Positions 31,769 through 40,121 of a stretch of 61,065 nt of DNA are shown in pieces. Below the pieces are notes generated by a model. That model had not been told where the DNA came from. It was given only the letters and a program-made list of their open reading frames with translations, and made no database searches. This DNA is from Nitrospiria bacterium. GTDB taxonomy: Bacteria; Nitrospirota; Nitrospiria; JACQBZ01. The position numbers and the translations under genes are program-made. The stretch covers positions 1-61,065 of the forward strand of contig DATIYJ010000030.1 in NCBI GenBank assembly GCA_035517655.1. Direction: 5' to 3'. Every line of letters begins with the position of its first letter. Position 1 is the first letter of the stretch.

Positions 31769-32650
31769 TCAGTTGGTTTGAGCCGAAGCTCCATAGCCTC
31801 GGGCTTTTTTCCGGAGCGACTCGAGGAGCTCGAAGGGCACGTGAAGTTTGCCCAGGCCGACACCCAGATCGATTCCCGGCTTGTGGGCCCCGTGGAAATC
31901 GGATCCGCCCGACGGCAGCAGGCGGTACTTCCCGGCCAGCTCGCGGTAATAACGGCTCTGCTCCTCGGAATAGGTGCTGTAGATCACCTCCATCCCGTCC
32001 AGACCCGTTTCCGACAGCGTGTCCAGCAAGGGCTCCAGAAGGGGCGAGGGCTCCTTGAACAAGGTGAACGGATGCGCCAAAACGGCGACGCCGCCGGCCT
32101 CATGAATCGCGGCGATGGCGTCCTGAGGGCTGAAGCGAAATTTTTCGACGTATCCCGGCGCGCCCTTTTTCAAATACCGCTCGAAGGCCTCCGGCGTCGA
32201 CGAGACGTATCCCTTCTGAATCAACACCTTGGCAAAATGCGGTCGGCCGACCTGGCCGCCTCCGGAAGCGGCGACCACCTCGTCATAGGTGATCTTCAAA
32301 CCCAGGGCCTGAAGCTTTTGAACGATCTTCGGGTTCCGCTCCCTCCGGGCCTCCTGGAGACGCCGCAGGCGCCCCCCGAAGCCTTCATTCCGGCGATCGA
32401 CAAAAAACCCCAGGATGTGCATCGTGCCGTCGGGATGATCGGCGCTCAGTTCCACCGCCGGAATCACCTCGATTCCCAACCGGGCTCCTTCGGCCGCGGC
32501 TTCGTCCACACCGTCCACGCAGTCATGGTCCGTCAGGGCCAGGGCGCGAAGTCGTTTCGTCGCCGCGTAGCGGATCAGTTCCACGGGGGTGAAACTGCCG
32601 TCCGAAGCCGTGCTGTGGGTATGGAGATCGATCCACCGGTCGTCCGTCAC
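31769..32650 (-). CDS. PHP-domain phosphoesterase (nucleoside-bisphosphate phosphatase type)
   Basis: 293 residues. PHP metal motifs: IDLHTHSTASDGSFTP (8-23), ALTDHDCVDGVDEA, VIPAVELSAD, VAVLAHPFTL and LLPSGGSDFHGAHKPGIDLG. This matches the YciV/RNase AM family, which hydrolyses 3',5'-nucleoside bisphosphates and short RNA. The ATG overlaps the cysC stop. The neighbour cysC makes PAPS, whose use leaves 3'-phosphoadenosine-5'-phosphate (pAp), a known substrate of this family, so the pairing suggests pAp removal (inference). Confidence 0.87.
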   Translation of the reverse strand: MTDDRWIDLHTHSTASDGSFTPVELIRYAATKRLRALALTDHDCVDGVDEAAAEGARLGIEVIPAVELSADHPDGTMHILGFFVDRRNEGFGGRLRRLQEARRERNPKIVQKLQALGLKITYDEVVAASGGGQVGRPHFAKVLIQKGYVSSTPEAFERYLKKGAPGYVEKFRFSPQDAIAAIHEAGGVAVLAHPFTLFKEPSPLLEPLLDTLSETGLDGMEVIYSTYSEEQSRYYRELAGKYRLLPSGGSDFHGAHKPGIDLGVGLGKLHVPFELLESLRKKARGYGASAQTN

Positions 32651-33219
32651 GATCGCGCCCGCTTTTCGAAGGGGGTTTCGGAAGCGCCGGACAGATGTCC
32701 CAGTCGTTCAAGAACGGCGATGATCTTCGCCGCCGAGGCCTCGGGGCTTTCTTTGTCCGTTTCGATGACCACGTCGGGACGAGTCGGCTCTTCATACGGA
32801 TCCGACACCCCGGTAAAGTGAGGAAGGTCGCCGGCCAACGCCTTTTTGTAAAGGCCCTTGACGTCCCGTTGGATCAGGACGTCCATGGAGCATTTGACAA
32901 AGACTTCGACGAAGTCCTTGATCTCCTCCCGGGCCTGGTCGCGGCTTTCACGATAGGGAGAGATCGCCGCAACGATCACGATCACGCCGTGCCGGGTCAG
33001 GAGTTGGGAGACAAAGGCGATCCGCCGGATGTTGGTGATCCGGTCTTCCCGGCTGTACCCCAGATCCTTGCAAAGATTCAGGCGGATGACATCTCCGTCC
33101 AGAATCTCGAGCCGCGTGACGCCCCGCTCCCGAATCTTGTTCCCCACCAAGTGGGCCAGGGTTGTTTTGCCGGCGGAGGGAAGGCCGGTTAACCAAACGG
33201 TTACTCCTTTGGATGACAT
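32647..33219 (-). CDS. cysC: Adenylylsulfate kinase
   Basis: Phosphorylates adenylylsulfate to PAPS. It has 190 residues with P-loop GLPSAGKTTLAHLVG (12-26), LDGDVIRLNLCKDLGYSREDRITNIRR (the APS-binding segment) and KGLYKKALAGDLPHFTGVSDPYEEP. The P-loop has GLPSAGKTT where many members have GLSGAGKST. First gene of a two-gene transcript with the PHP phosphatase, with AGGAG before the ATG and a strong promoter upstream. No sulfate adenylyltransferase is in the window. Confidence 0.93.
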   Translation of the reverse strand: MSSKGVTVWLTGLPSAGKTTLAHLVGNKIRERGVTRLEILDGDVIRLNLCKDLGYSREDRITNIRRIAFVSQLLTRHGVIVIVAAISPYRESRDQAREEIKDFVEVFVKCSMDVLIQRDVKGLYKKALAGDLPHFTGVSDPYEEPTRPDVVIETDKESPEASAAKIIAVLERLGHLSGASETPFEKRARS

Positions 33220-33241
33220 CTCTATTTTTCTCCTGCCGGGT

Positions 33242-33270
33242 AATGTATCGAATCAGCAAACCCTTGTCAA
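33242..33270 (-). promoter_or_regulatory. Strong promoter of cysC-PHP
   Basis: Minus strand TTGACA and TACATT separated by 17 bases, followed by a ribosome binding site (AGGAG) 10 bases before the cysC ATG. Confidence 0.8.
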
Positions 33271-33367
33271 GGCGGGAAAAATGAAGATTCAACGGATGCA
33301 TTCAATTTCCGTTTCATGGAATCCGCCGGCCGATCGGGCATGAAACGCGACGCCGAGGTAAACGATA

Positions 33368-33452
33368 TGCCGGAGGCCGGACTCGAACCGGCACAGGCCT
33401 TTCAGCCCGAGGGATTTTAAGTCCCTTGTGTCTACCATTCCACCACTCCGGC
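33368..33452 (-). tRNA. tRNA-Leu (anticodon TAA)
   Basis: Folds as an 85-base class II tRNA: acceptor GCCGGAG with CTCCGGC, discriminator A, anticodon loop CTTAAAA (anticodon TAA), long variable arm (CGGGCTGAAAGGCCTG) and T-arm GGTTCGAGTCC. The CCA end is not encoded. Confidence 0.97.
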
Positions 33453-33467
33453 CGATCTGAGAGGCTT

Positions 33468-33497
33468 AATTTAAGGGGGAGAGGCGGCGGCTGTCAA
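33468..33497 (-). promoter_or_regulatory. Promoter of tRNA-Leu
   Basis: Minus strand TTGACA and TAAATT with an 18-base spacer, ending 15 bases before the tRNA 5' end. Confidence 0.7.
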
Positions 33498-33518
33498 GAC
33501 GCAACCGCGGTTTCCGAT

Positions 33519-34946
33519 TCAGATCCCGTCCCGGACAATCTGATCGATTTGGTCCTGGATCTTCCGGGCCAGATCGCCGTCCTTCGGCGCAAGCTTCTTG
33601 GCGTTCCTGAACTCCTGGAGCGCCGCCTCCGGTTCCATATTCAGCCGAAGGTAGCGCGCCGTGTGATAGGTTCCTTCCAAGGTCTTCCCGGTTTGAAGAT
33701 AAACCTGTCCGAGATGATAATTGGCGAAGGCATGGTCCGGATTCCGCCGTACCGCTTCTTCATAGGCCTGCCGCGCCTCTTCCGGCCGCCCGGCATGCTC
33801 CTCGACCATGCCGAGAACAAAATACGCCGACGGAAGCTCCTCGCCCGGTTTCGACTCCTTCAAACTTTCAAGCGCTTCGGCTTTCGCCCGATCGATGTCC
33901 TGGCTCTTTAAATACGCCGTCGCCAGATCGGCATGATAAACCGGGTTGGTCGGCGACACGGCCAACGCCGCCCGATATTCGGCGATCGCCTGGGCCACGC
34001 GGTCCGTGGTCAAATAAGCCAGGCCGGCCAGGTAATGATGCCGCTCATCCGGAACGGCCCCCGCCGATCGCTCCGGAAACAGTTGAGCGGGATCCTGCCA
34101 TGTCTCCGTTTTGGCCCGGATGATGGTCTCCACGCGTCCCCAGTCGATGAACTTTCGAGGCGCGGCCAGGACGTGGTCCACCGGGCGCACCATGCGAAGC
34201 TCGCTCAGATGGATACGATCATCCAACTCCGGGTGGGTCTCAAGGTAGGCGGGCATCTGGTCCCCTCCGTTGATTCTTTCATAGTCCAACAGGGTTTGAA
34301 AAAAATTCAGCATTCCCTTCGGGTCAAATCCGGCCTCTTTGACGTACTCCATCCCGGACGCATCGGCCTCGTCTTCGTTCTCGCGGCTGAAATGAAGCTG
34401 GGCGGCGGTATTGGTGGCCAGAGCGATGCTGCTGCCGGCCGCCCGGCCTCTCGAAAAGAGGATGGCCGCAATGGTGGCCAGACTCAGCGCCGAGATCTGG
34501 GACTCGTTTTTAAAAAAGTGGTTGTGCATGACGTGGCCGGTTTCATGGGCCAGGACGCCGGCCAGCTCATCCTCCGTGTTTAGTTTGGTCAGAAGCCCGT
34601 CAAAGACGAAGATATATCCTCCCGGTATGGCAAACGCGTTGAGTTCAATGTCGTCGAGGACGAAGTAATGAAACGCCTCCGGATCGCCTCCGGCGGCCGC
34701 GACCAGGCGGCGGCCCACCTGGTTCACGGCATCCACGACCTCTTGATCTTTGATGAAGCGGTACTGTTTCCGGGCCTCCTTCAGGAATTCTTTTCCAAGT
34801 TCCTTGCCGCGGTCCTGCGGAATCTGCGGCTCGGCTTCAGGAGGCGCGGCGGACGGAGGCGGATGCCGCTTCGGGGGCGCGGCGCAGCCCGAGAGCAGGA
34901 TCGAAACGCTTAACAGAAAACAGGTCGCTTTATTCATCCAGGACAT
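33519..34946 (-). CDS. M48 metalloprotease lipoprotein with TPR repeats (BepA-like)
   Basis: 475 residues. Signal sequence and lipobox LLSGC (Cys about 21). A Pro-rich linker is followed by an M48 peptidase domain with LAGVLAHETGHVMHNHF (zinc HExxH, about 135) and the third ligand region ENEDEADASGMEYV. The C-terminal third has tetratricopeptide repeats (about 300-470). BepA-type proteins act in the periplasm on outer-membrane protein assembly. Catalytic residues are present. Unlike classical BepA it has a long Pro/Ala segment after the lipid anchor. Confidence 0.9.
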   Translation of the reverse strand: MSWMNKATCFLLSVSILLSGCAAPPKRHPPPSAAPPEAEPQIPQDRGKELGKEFLKEARKQYRFIKDQEVVDAVNQVGRRLVAAAGGDPEAFHYFVLDDIELNAFAIPGGYIFVFDGLLTKLNTEDELAGVLAHETGHVMHNHFFKNESQISALSLATIAAILFSRGRAAGSSIALATNTAAQLHFSRENEDEADASGMEYVKEAGFDPKGMLNFFQTLLDYERINGGDQMPAYLETHPELDDRIHLSELRMVRPVDHVLAAPRKFIDWGRVETIIRAKTETWQDPAQLFPERSAGAVPDERHHYLAGLAYLTTDRVAQAIAEYRAALAVSPTNPVYHADLATAYLKSQDIDRAKAEALESLKESKPGEELPSAYFVLGMVEEHAGRPEEARQAYEEAVRRNPDHAFANYHLGQVYLQTGKTLEGTYHTARYLRLNMEPEAALQEFRNAKKLAPKDGDLARKIQDQIDQIVRDGI

Positions 34947-35030
34947 GGCCGATCGCTTGATTTTTAGGGCAAGTCTCCCTCAAATTCCGGCAGAGGGTCC
35001 GGGTTTTAAGAAGGGCCGTCTTGTTTCGAC

Positions 35031-35183
35031 TTATCCGGTTTCGGGACCGTAACTCGCGCCGTTGCAATCCAGGCAGATGAAGTCGCCATCGATATTCACG
35101 GTCGGTTCCCCGCAAAAAGGACATTCGGGACCCGGTATGGCAGGAGGCAAAATAGGGAGCTCTATCTCATCTTCATCATCCAT
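35031..35183 (-). CDS. Small zinc-ribbon protein, 50 aa
   Basis: The frame starts MDDEDEIELPILPPAIPG and has two CxxC pairs, ECPFCGEP and ICLDCNG, spaced 13 residues apart, a typical zinc ribbon. The ATG follows the stop of the preceding zinc-ribbon gene by 2 bases, so both are made together. The N-terminus is strongly acidic and the rest short. I know no function; possible roles are metal handling or as a small adaptor. Confidence 0.72.
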   Translation of the reverse strand: MDDEDEIELPILPPAIPGPECPFCGEPTVNIDGDFICLDCNGASYGPETG

Positions 35184-35185
35184 CG

Positions 35186-35374
35186 TTATTCCGTACTCCC
35201 GGCCAGATCATCAATCAGGATCTTATTCCGGTCATAGCAATTCACGCAGAAATCATCCGAGATCGCGTCCGAGACGGCCCGGCCGTTTCGATCCAGCTTG
35301 CCCTCCGCCCTTAACATCGAAAAACAGGCGTCGCAAACCATAAAAGGCCCCCGGGTGGACATCACCGCATGCAC
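35186..35374 (-). CDS. Small zinc-ribbon protein, 62 aa
   Basis: Contains MVCDACFSML and DFCVNCYDRNKIL, two CxxC pairs separated by about 26 residues. I place the start at GTG 35374 because GGAGGAG lies 8 bases before it; an in-frame ATG at 35410 has no such site. Followed 2 bases later by the 50-residue zinc-ribbon gene. No family known to me. Confidence 0.68.
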   Translation of the reverse strand: MHAVMSTRGPFMVCDACFSMLRAEGKLDRNGRAVSDAISDDFCVNCYDRNKILIDDLAGSTE

Positions 35375-35428
35375 CGTGCTTTCTCCTCCGCTGGCTTGGG
35401 TCCCGATCATCTCATTTCGGGTGAAGCG

Positions 35429-35776
35429 TTAGACGAAATAACGTTCCGCATTCTCGATGTATTCATTCAACGCCGGCGTCGAGTCCCGATCGACCAGCGT
35501 ATCAAACTGGATTCCGGCGATATACGCATCCTTGAACGGCGCGGACCAGCGGACTTGTCCGGATAGGTTCTCCACCGTCAGCTTGCCGTCCTTGTCGAGA
35601 AACGACAAAGCCATCTTGACCCGGCTGCCGGGGTTCATTTTCTCGGGTGTATAAAGTTCCAAGCCCCCCCGGCTGATCCCCCCCACATACGCCGCGAAAC
35701 GGGTGTGATCGTCGACGCAGACGATGTCTCCGACCGACTTGATCGTCACCCGCTTATGCTGACGTTTGTTGGTCAT
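35429..35776 (-). CDS. PilZ-domain protein
   Basis: 115 residues beginning MTNKRQHKRVTIKSVGDIV. The c-di-GMP motifs are recognisable: KRQHKRV for the RxxxR box and VGGISRGGLELYTPEK for the (D/N)xSxxG strand, then FLDKDGKLTVENLSGQVRW. Binding of c-di-GMP is therefore likely; the Asp of DxSxxG is replaced by Gly, which may weaken it. The start at 35776 gives the family N-terminus, though its ribosome site is weak. Located 0.7 kb from a GGDEF-EAL gene. Confidence 0.85.
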   Translation of the reverse strand: MTNKRQHKRVTIKSVGDIVCVDDHTRFAAYVGGISRGGLELYTPEKMNPGSRVKMALSFLDKDGKLTVENLSGQVRWSAPFKDAYIAGIQFDTLVDRDSTPALNEYIENAERYFV

Positions 35777-36016
35777 ATCGTACGGGATGAGGGTGCAGGC
35801 ACGACTCTCATTATGACTGAGTGTCTCGAAACCTGTCAAGAAGTAAGTCCTTCCACACGTCAAACCTCGCATGGAATCCGATCGATCGTTTTTCCTTGAT
35901 GGGGCCGCATCTTGCCTTTTCCACACGAGTCCGGTATCTTATCACCGGCTTTTCCCGTACGGTTGTTGCGGTCCGCCTGAAAAGATCGCCTGGCTTAACC
36001 ATCGATGGAGGCCGCC

Positions 36017-36421
36017 ATGGATATCGCGCGAAAAACATTTTTTGTGATTTCAACGGAGGATCGGCCGGGACAACTGGCCCGTTTTTCAAAACAGATGTCG
36101 GATCATGACATTAATTTGGCGGCCGTCTGGAGTTTCGGGACGGGCCGGGGAAACGCCGAGATCGTCGCCATTCCATGGGACGCCGCCGTCTTCAGAACCG
36201 CGGCCAGGGAAGCGGGCTGGGTGTTCCGCGAGGGCAGCTGCTTTCATCTCTCGGGCGAGGATCGGGCCGGCGCGCTGGCCGACACCCTCGACCGGATTGC
36301 ACAGGAAGGCATCAACCTCCACGCGGTCGATGCGATGGGGTTTGAAGCCCGCTATTCGGCGTTTGTCTGGTGCGACGAGACGGAGGTCGAAAAATTGCGA
36401 ATGGTGTTAAAGGGATGGTAG
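36017..36421 (+). CDS. Tandem ACT-domain protein
   Basis: 134 residues beginning MDIARKTFFVISTEDRPG. Two ACT domains: residues about 7-70 (EDRPGQLARFSKQMSDHDINLAAV) and 76-134 (EDRAGALADTLDRIAQEGINLHAVDA). ACT pairs bind amino acids and regulate enzymes; here no catalytic domain is fused. The start is the ATG with GGAGG 5 bases upstream. The 240-base gap to the divergent PilZ gene holds no other gene. It is convergent with the GGDEF-EAL gene. Confidence 0.87.
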   Translation: MDIARKTFFVISTEDRPGQLARFSKQMSDHDINLAAVWSFGTGRGNAEIVAIPWDAAVFRTAAREAGWVFREGSCFHLSGEDRAGALADTLDRIAQEGINLHAVDAMGFEARYSAFVWCDETEVEKLRMVLKGW

Positions 36422-36448
36422 GAATTTTTGAATCGGGACGAAGAAGGA

Positions 36449-39112
36449 TTACGGCAAACCTCGTCCCTGGGTTAAGAGCCGGGTCATTCCTTCCACCGTC
36501 AGAGGTTTGCTGAACAAATAGCCTTGCATTTGGTCGCAGCCGAGCGAACGCAAAAACCGGAGCTGCTCTTCCGTTTCCACGGCCTCGGCGACCACCTTCA
36601 ATTTCAAGCTGTGTGCGAGCGTGATAATCGCACTCACAATCGCTTTATCATCCGCATCGGTGGTGACATCGCGCACAAAGGAGCGGTCGATCTTCAAGGT
36701 GGTCACCGGAAAGCGCTTAAGATAGCTCAGGGAAGAATAACCGGTTCCAAAATCATCCACCGAAATTTCCATCCCCAGGGCGTTCAGCTGACGCAAGGCC
36801 ACCGCCGTGGCCTCGGCGTTTCTCATGATAATGCTTTCGGTGAGTTCCAATCCCAGGTATTTCGGATCGAGACCGATTTCGTCAAGCGTCCCGGCAATCG
36901 TTTGGGGCAAGTCTTGTCGGTGAAATTGGCTGGCCGAAAGATTGACCGCGACGCGGATGGGCGGAAGACCGGCCGATTGCCACGCCTTGTTTTGAGCGCA
37001 GGCGGTTCGCAAGACCCACTCGCCGATCGGTATGATCAGGCCCGTTTCTTCCGCCAGGGGGATGAATTCGGCCGGGGAGACGATCCCAACCTCCGCGCGC
37101 TCCCAACGAATCAAGGCCTCCGTGCCGATCACCCGGTCGGTGGTCAGGTCCACGATGGGCTGATAGTGAAGTCGAAATTCCTTCCGTTCCAGGGCACGTC
37201 GAAGACTGTTCTCGAGCGCCAGCCGTTCAGAGACCTTCGCATTCAAAGCGGGCGAATAGAGTTGGTAGGTGTTTTTTCCCTGTTCTTTTGCGCGGTACAT
37301 GGCGGTATCGGCATTTTTAAGAAGGGTTTCATAATCCTTTCCGTCATTGGGATAGACCGCGATTCCGATGCTGGTGGTAATATACAGCTCCCGGCCGTCC
37401 AGATTAAACGGGGCCGAGAGGGCCGTGAGTATTTTTTGGGCGATGTTCAGGGTATCCCCGGGTTTTGCGAGATTATCCAGGATCAGCACGAATTCATCGC
37501 CGCCGAGCCGGGCCACCGTGTCCCCCTCGCGGATGCAGCCCGTTAATCGTTCCGCAACCGCCTTGAGCAAGCGGTCGCCAAAGGCATGGCCCAGCGTATC
37601 ATTGATGTTCTTGAAGCGATCCAAATCAAGGAACAGGACCGACACCAGGCGTTTGCTCCATGGGACCCGCGTCAGCGCCTGGGCCAGACGATCGCAGAGA
37701 AGGGTGCGATTGGGGAGGTCGGTGAGCGTGTCGAAATTGGCCAAATAGGTTAGTCGTTCTTCCGCTTGCTTCCGTCGGGTGATGTCTCGGAAGCTCCAGA
37801 CTCTTCCGACGCTCTCCCCTCCGATTCGCTGAGGTTGTGAATAGCGCTCGAAGACCCTTCCATCTTTAAATTCCAGCAGGTCGTAACTTTCCGCTCCCGA
37901 CTGCGCATACAATTCTCTCACTTTTCTTAAAAACCCCTCCGGGTCTTTGAGTTGATTCAGAACGTGGGCGATGGCTTTTTCATCGTCCCGCGATGCGACA
38001 ACCGCGGGCGGGATGTTCCACATCTCCACGAACTTTTGATTAAAGCTGACGATCTTTCCTTCGCGATCGACGACCAGAATGCCGTCCGCGGTGGATTCCA
38101 GCGTCGCTCGAAGGAGAGAAAGCGATTGGCCCAATTCCTCATCCGCCCGCCGGCGTTCGGTTTCGTCCTTCAACGTTATCACCGTCCCCACGGTCACGCT
38201 GTGCTCGCGGATCGGGCTGCTGATGGAGTCGACGGGAAGACGGGTGCCGTCCACGCGCAAAACCGTTTTTTCGGCGACGCGCGGCGGACTGTCCCGTGGA
38301 AACTTCTCCACGGCGTCGGCCGGGCGACGCGGTCCCCTTCCGTTGGATTCCTGCAGGATCCGATCGATGGACTGCCCGATAAGCCCCTCCACGGGATAAC
38401 CCGTCATCTTCGTCACGGCCGGATTGGCAAAGGTGATCCTTCCATCGAGGTCCAAACCGACGATGCCTTCGCCGGCGGAGTTCAACACAAGGTCGGCGCG
38501 GGCCCGGGCCCGCTCGCTCACACGCCAACCCACCAATAGCGCCACGCTTTCACACAGGATAAACCCGGCATGGATGACCGCCCATTTCCAGGGATGCATC
38601 AGCGCATCATGATGGTTGAATACGGCGGTCGGAACGAACTGACCGGTGAGTCCGTGTTCGACGGCCACAAAGAGGATCGCGAGCAGGTAGGGAATCCAAT
38701 CCTCGTAGATCGCAATGACGGCCAGCACGACGAAAAAATGAAAATGGGCCTCGATATAACCGCCCGAAAACTGGACGAGGATCGCGGAGGACGTTACGAG
38801 ACCGATGCTGGCGATCGCAGACCGGTAGCTGCGTTGAATCCGGTTCCAGGTCGCGCCGAGGGCCATGGCGGCGACCACCGCCCCCTCGCTTGCGCTTTGA
38901 ACGACTCCAAACCCTTCGTACACTCCGAAGACCGCGAGTCCGATGGCGTGAAGGTAGATCAGGATGAGAATTCCACGGTGCCGCACCCTCCATTCCTCTT
39001 CGGAGAGCGCCCTTCCCTCCGGAATCATATTCCAAATGATTTCAAGTAACGAACGGTCGTCCGACCGTTTACGTTGGGCCCTGATCTCTTTTGCACTGAA
39101 TCGCTTCATCAT
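36449..39112 (-). CDS. Membrane diguanylate cyclase/phosphodiesterase with PAS domains
   Basis: 887 residues. An N-terminal sensor with about five or six hydrophobic segments (45-200) is followed by two PAS domains (about 205-320 and 335-440), a GGDEF domain with intact ARLGGDEFVLIL (about 535) and an EAL domain with GTEALIRWE, DDFGTGYSSLSYLK and KIDRSFVRD (about 630-880). Both catalytic motifs look complete, so it could make or break c-di-GMP. The PilZ protein nearby is a candidate effector. The membrane part looks like a MASE-type sensor; its ligand is unknown. Confidence 0.93.
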   Translation of the reverse strand: MMKRFSAKEIRAQRKRSDDRSLLEIIWNMIPEGRALSEEEWRVRHRGILILIYLHAIGLAVFGVYEGFGVVQSASEGAVVAAMALGATWNRIQRSYRSAIASIGLVTSSAILVQFSGGYIEAHFHFFVVLAVIAIYEDWIPYLLAILFVAVEHGLTGQFVPTAVFNHHDALMHPWKWAVIHAGFILCESVALLVGWRVSERARARADLVLNSAGEGIVGLDLDGRITFANPAVTKMTGYPVEGLIGQSIDRILQESNGRGPRRPADAVEKFPRDSPPRVAEKTVLRVDGTRLPVDSISSPIREHSVTVGTVITLKDETERRRADEELGQSLSLLRATLESTADGILVVDREGKIVSFNQKFVEMWNIPPAVVASRDDEKAIAHVLNQLKDPEGFLRKVRELYAQSGAESYDLLEFKDGRVFERYSQPQRIGGESVGRVWSFRDITRRKQAEERLTYLANFDTLTDLPNRTLLCDRLAQALTRVPWSKRLVSVLFLDLDRFKNINDTLGHAFGDRLLKAVAERLTGCIREGDTVARLGGDEFVLILDNLAKPGDTLNIAQKILTALSAPFNLDGRELYITTSIGIAVYPNDGKDYETLLKNADTAMYRAKEQGKNTYQLYSPALNAKVSERLALENSLRRALERKEFRLHYQPIVDLTTDRVIGTEALIRWERAEVGIVSPAEFIPLAEETGLIIPIGEWVLRTACAQNKAWQSAGLPPIRVAVNLSASQFHRQDLPQTIAGTLDEIGLDPKYLGLELTESIIMRNAEATAVALRQLNALGMEISVDDFGTGYSSLSYLKRFPVTTLKIDRSFVRDVTTDADDKAIVSAIITLAHSLKLKVVAEAVETEEQLRFLRSLGCDQMQGYLFSKPLTVEGMTRLLTQGRGLP

Positions 39113-39407
39113 CCGTAGAGGTGGATACCGAGAAAGGTCATCGTAATGAATCGCTTTTTCCCAAACTTCGCACTCGTTTTAATTATAGCCGTTGCATCGG
39201 ACGGTGATCTGACTAAACCCGTTTTCTACGCCGGTGCGGACCGAAAGGCAAACGATTTCTTGGGGTTTGAATTTGGCCGGAAAAGGTGGAGTACGCCAAG
39301 TAATTTGTCCCGGCTTATGCCGGAGCACGACGGCGTGGGGCCATGGGTATCGGCGGGGCCGGTGGGACAAGCGGGCTTGTTCTTGCAAAGGCCGAGGCGG
39401 ATAATTT
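39113..39407. other. Intergenic region without a supported gene
   Basis: The 295 bases between the GGDEF-EAL gene and the next lipoprotein gene contain a TATAAT box on the minus strand (39182-39187), without a clear -35, which may serve the GGDEF-EAL gene. A plus-strand frame starting MNRFFPNFALVLIIAVASDG looks like a signal peptide but the rest is not protein-like, so I do not call it. Confidence 0.4.
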
Positions 39408-39974
39408 TTACTCTAACATGGCATTGGGCCGAACGATGATCTGCTTGCGATCCGCCGTGTTGAATTTGACCTGATCCATCGGGGCGCCAAAGTCCGCCGC
39501 GATTTCCTTGACGACCTTTGTAAAGAGCAGGAACCCGGGTTTGCGGATTATAAAATTCAATTTGTGGCTGTTTTTATCCTCTTGATCGCCGAAAAAGATG
39601 GTTTGGATATTCGAAAATGCGTCCGGATTTGACGGGTCAACCTGCCTCTCCCTGGGTTCGAAAATGATCACCGGCTTCCCGTCCGTGCGCGTGAATCGTA
39701 CAATAATTTGCAAATACAAATCGAAGGGCGGATTGAGGCCCGTCTGTCCATATTTTTTATACTTGGTTATTATAAAACCGACATCTTTATCGGCAAGTTT
39801 TATATCAAACCCCAGGCCGATCAGCCTGGAGGTCACCATCTCATATATCTTTTCCTGGTTCTTGATCGGTACGACCCGGGCATCCACAACGGTCTTATAA
39901 TTGATCCCACAACCGGTGAAGAAGACAGGGCTCAGAGCGACTAGGATGTAAAATGGGACTTTTCGACGCTTCAA
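39408..39974 (-). CDS. Lipoprotein of unknown function, 188 aa
   Basis: Signal sequence ending FFTGC (Cys about 22). The mature part has alternating beta/helix character with KIYEMVTSRLIGLGFDIKLADKD and NFIIRKPGFLLFTKVVKEIAADFG. I recognise no family. The start is TTG (39974), no ATG being available before the signal peptide. The GC content is somewhat lower than in neighbouring genes. A tRNA-Cys lies just upstream on the same strand. Confidence 0.75.
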   Translation of the reverse strand: MKRRKVPFYILVALSPVFFTGCGINYKTVVDARVVPIKNQEKIYEMVTSRLIGLGFDIKLADKDVGFIITKYKKYGQTGLNPPFDLYLQIIVRFTRTDGKPVIIFEPRERQVDPSNPDAFSNIQTIFFGDQEDKNSHKLNFIIRKPGFLLFTKVVKEIAADFGAPMDQVKFNTADRKQIIVRPNAMLE

Positions 39975-39991
39975 AATCGGCCCGGAAAGAA

Positions 39992-40067
39992 TGGAGGCGG
40001 CGGGCGGGATTGAACCGCCGAATCGCAGTTTTGCAGACTGCTCCCTTAGCCACTTGGGTACGCCGCC
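39992..40067 (-). tRNA. tRNA-Cys (anticodon GCA)
   Basis: Acceptor GGCGGCG pairs with CGCCGCC, discriminator T followed by an encoded CCA, anticodon loop CTGCAAA (anticodon GCA), T-arm GGTTCAATCC. The tRNA without CCA spans 39995-40067. Unlike the tRNA-Leu in this window, CCA is encoded. Confidence 0.97.
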
Positions 40068-40078
40068 TTTTGTTTTTT

Positions 40079-40108
40079 CTTATATCATACTCCCGCCGAG
40101 AGCCGCAA
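40079..40108 (-). promoter_or_regulatory. Promoter of tRNA-Cys
   Basis: Minus strand TTGCGG and TATAAG with an 18-base spacer; the tRNA 5' end follows 11 bases after the -10. Confidence 0.5.
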
Positions 40109-40121
40109 GGGAATTTCGGCC

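Noticed and set aside
39146-39439. Plus-strand frame starting with a signal-peptide-like segment
   Set aside because: After the hydrophobic start the sequence has no protein-like features and it overlaps the next gene's end; support is only the N-terminus.
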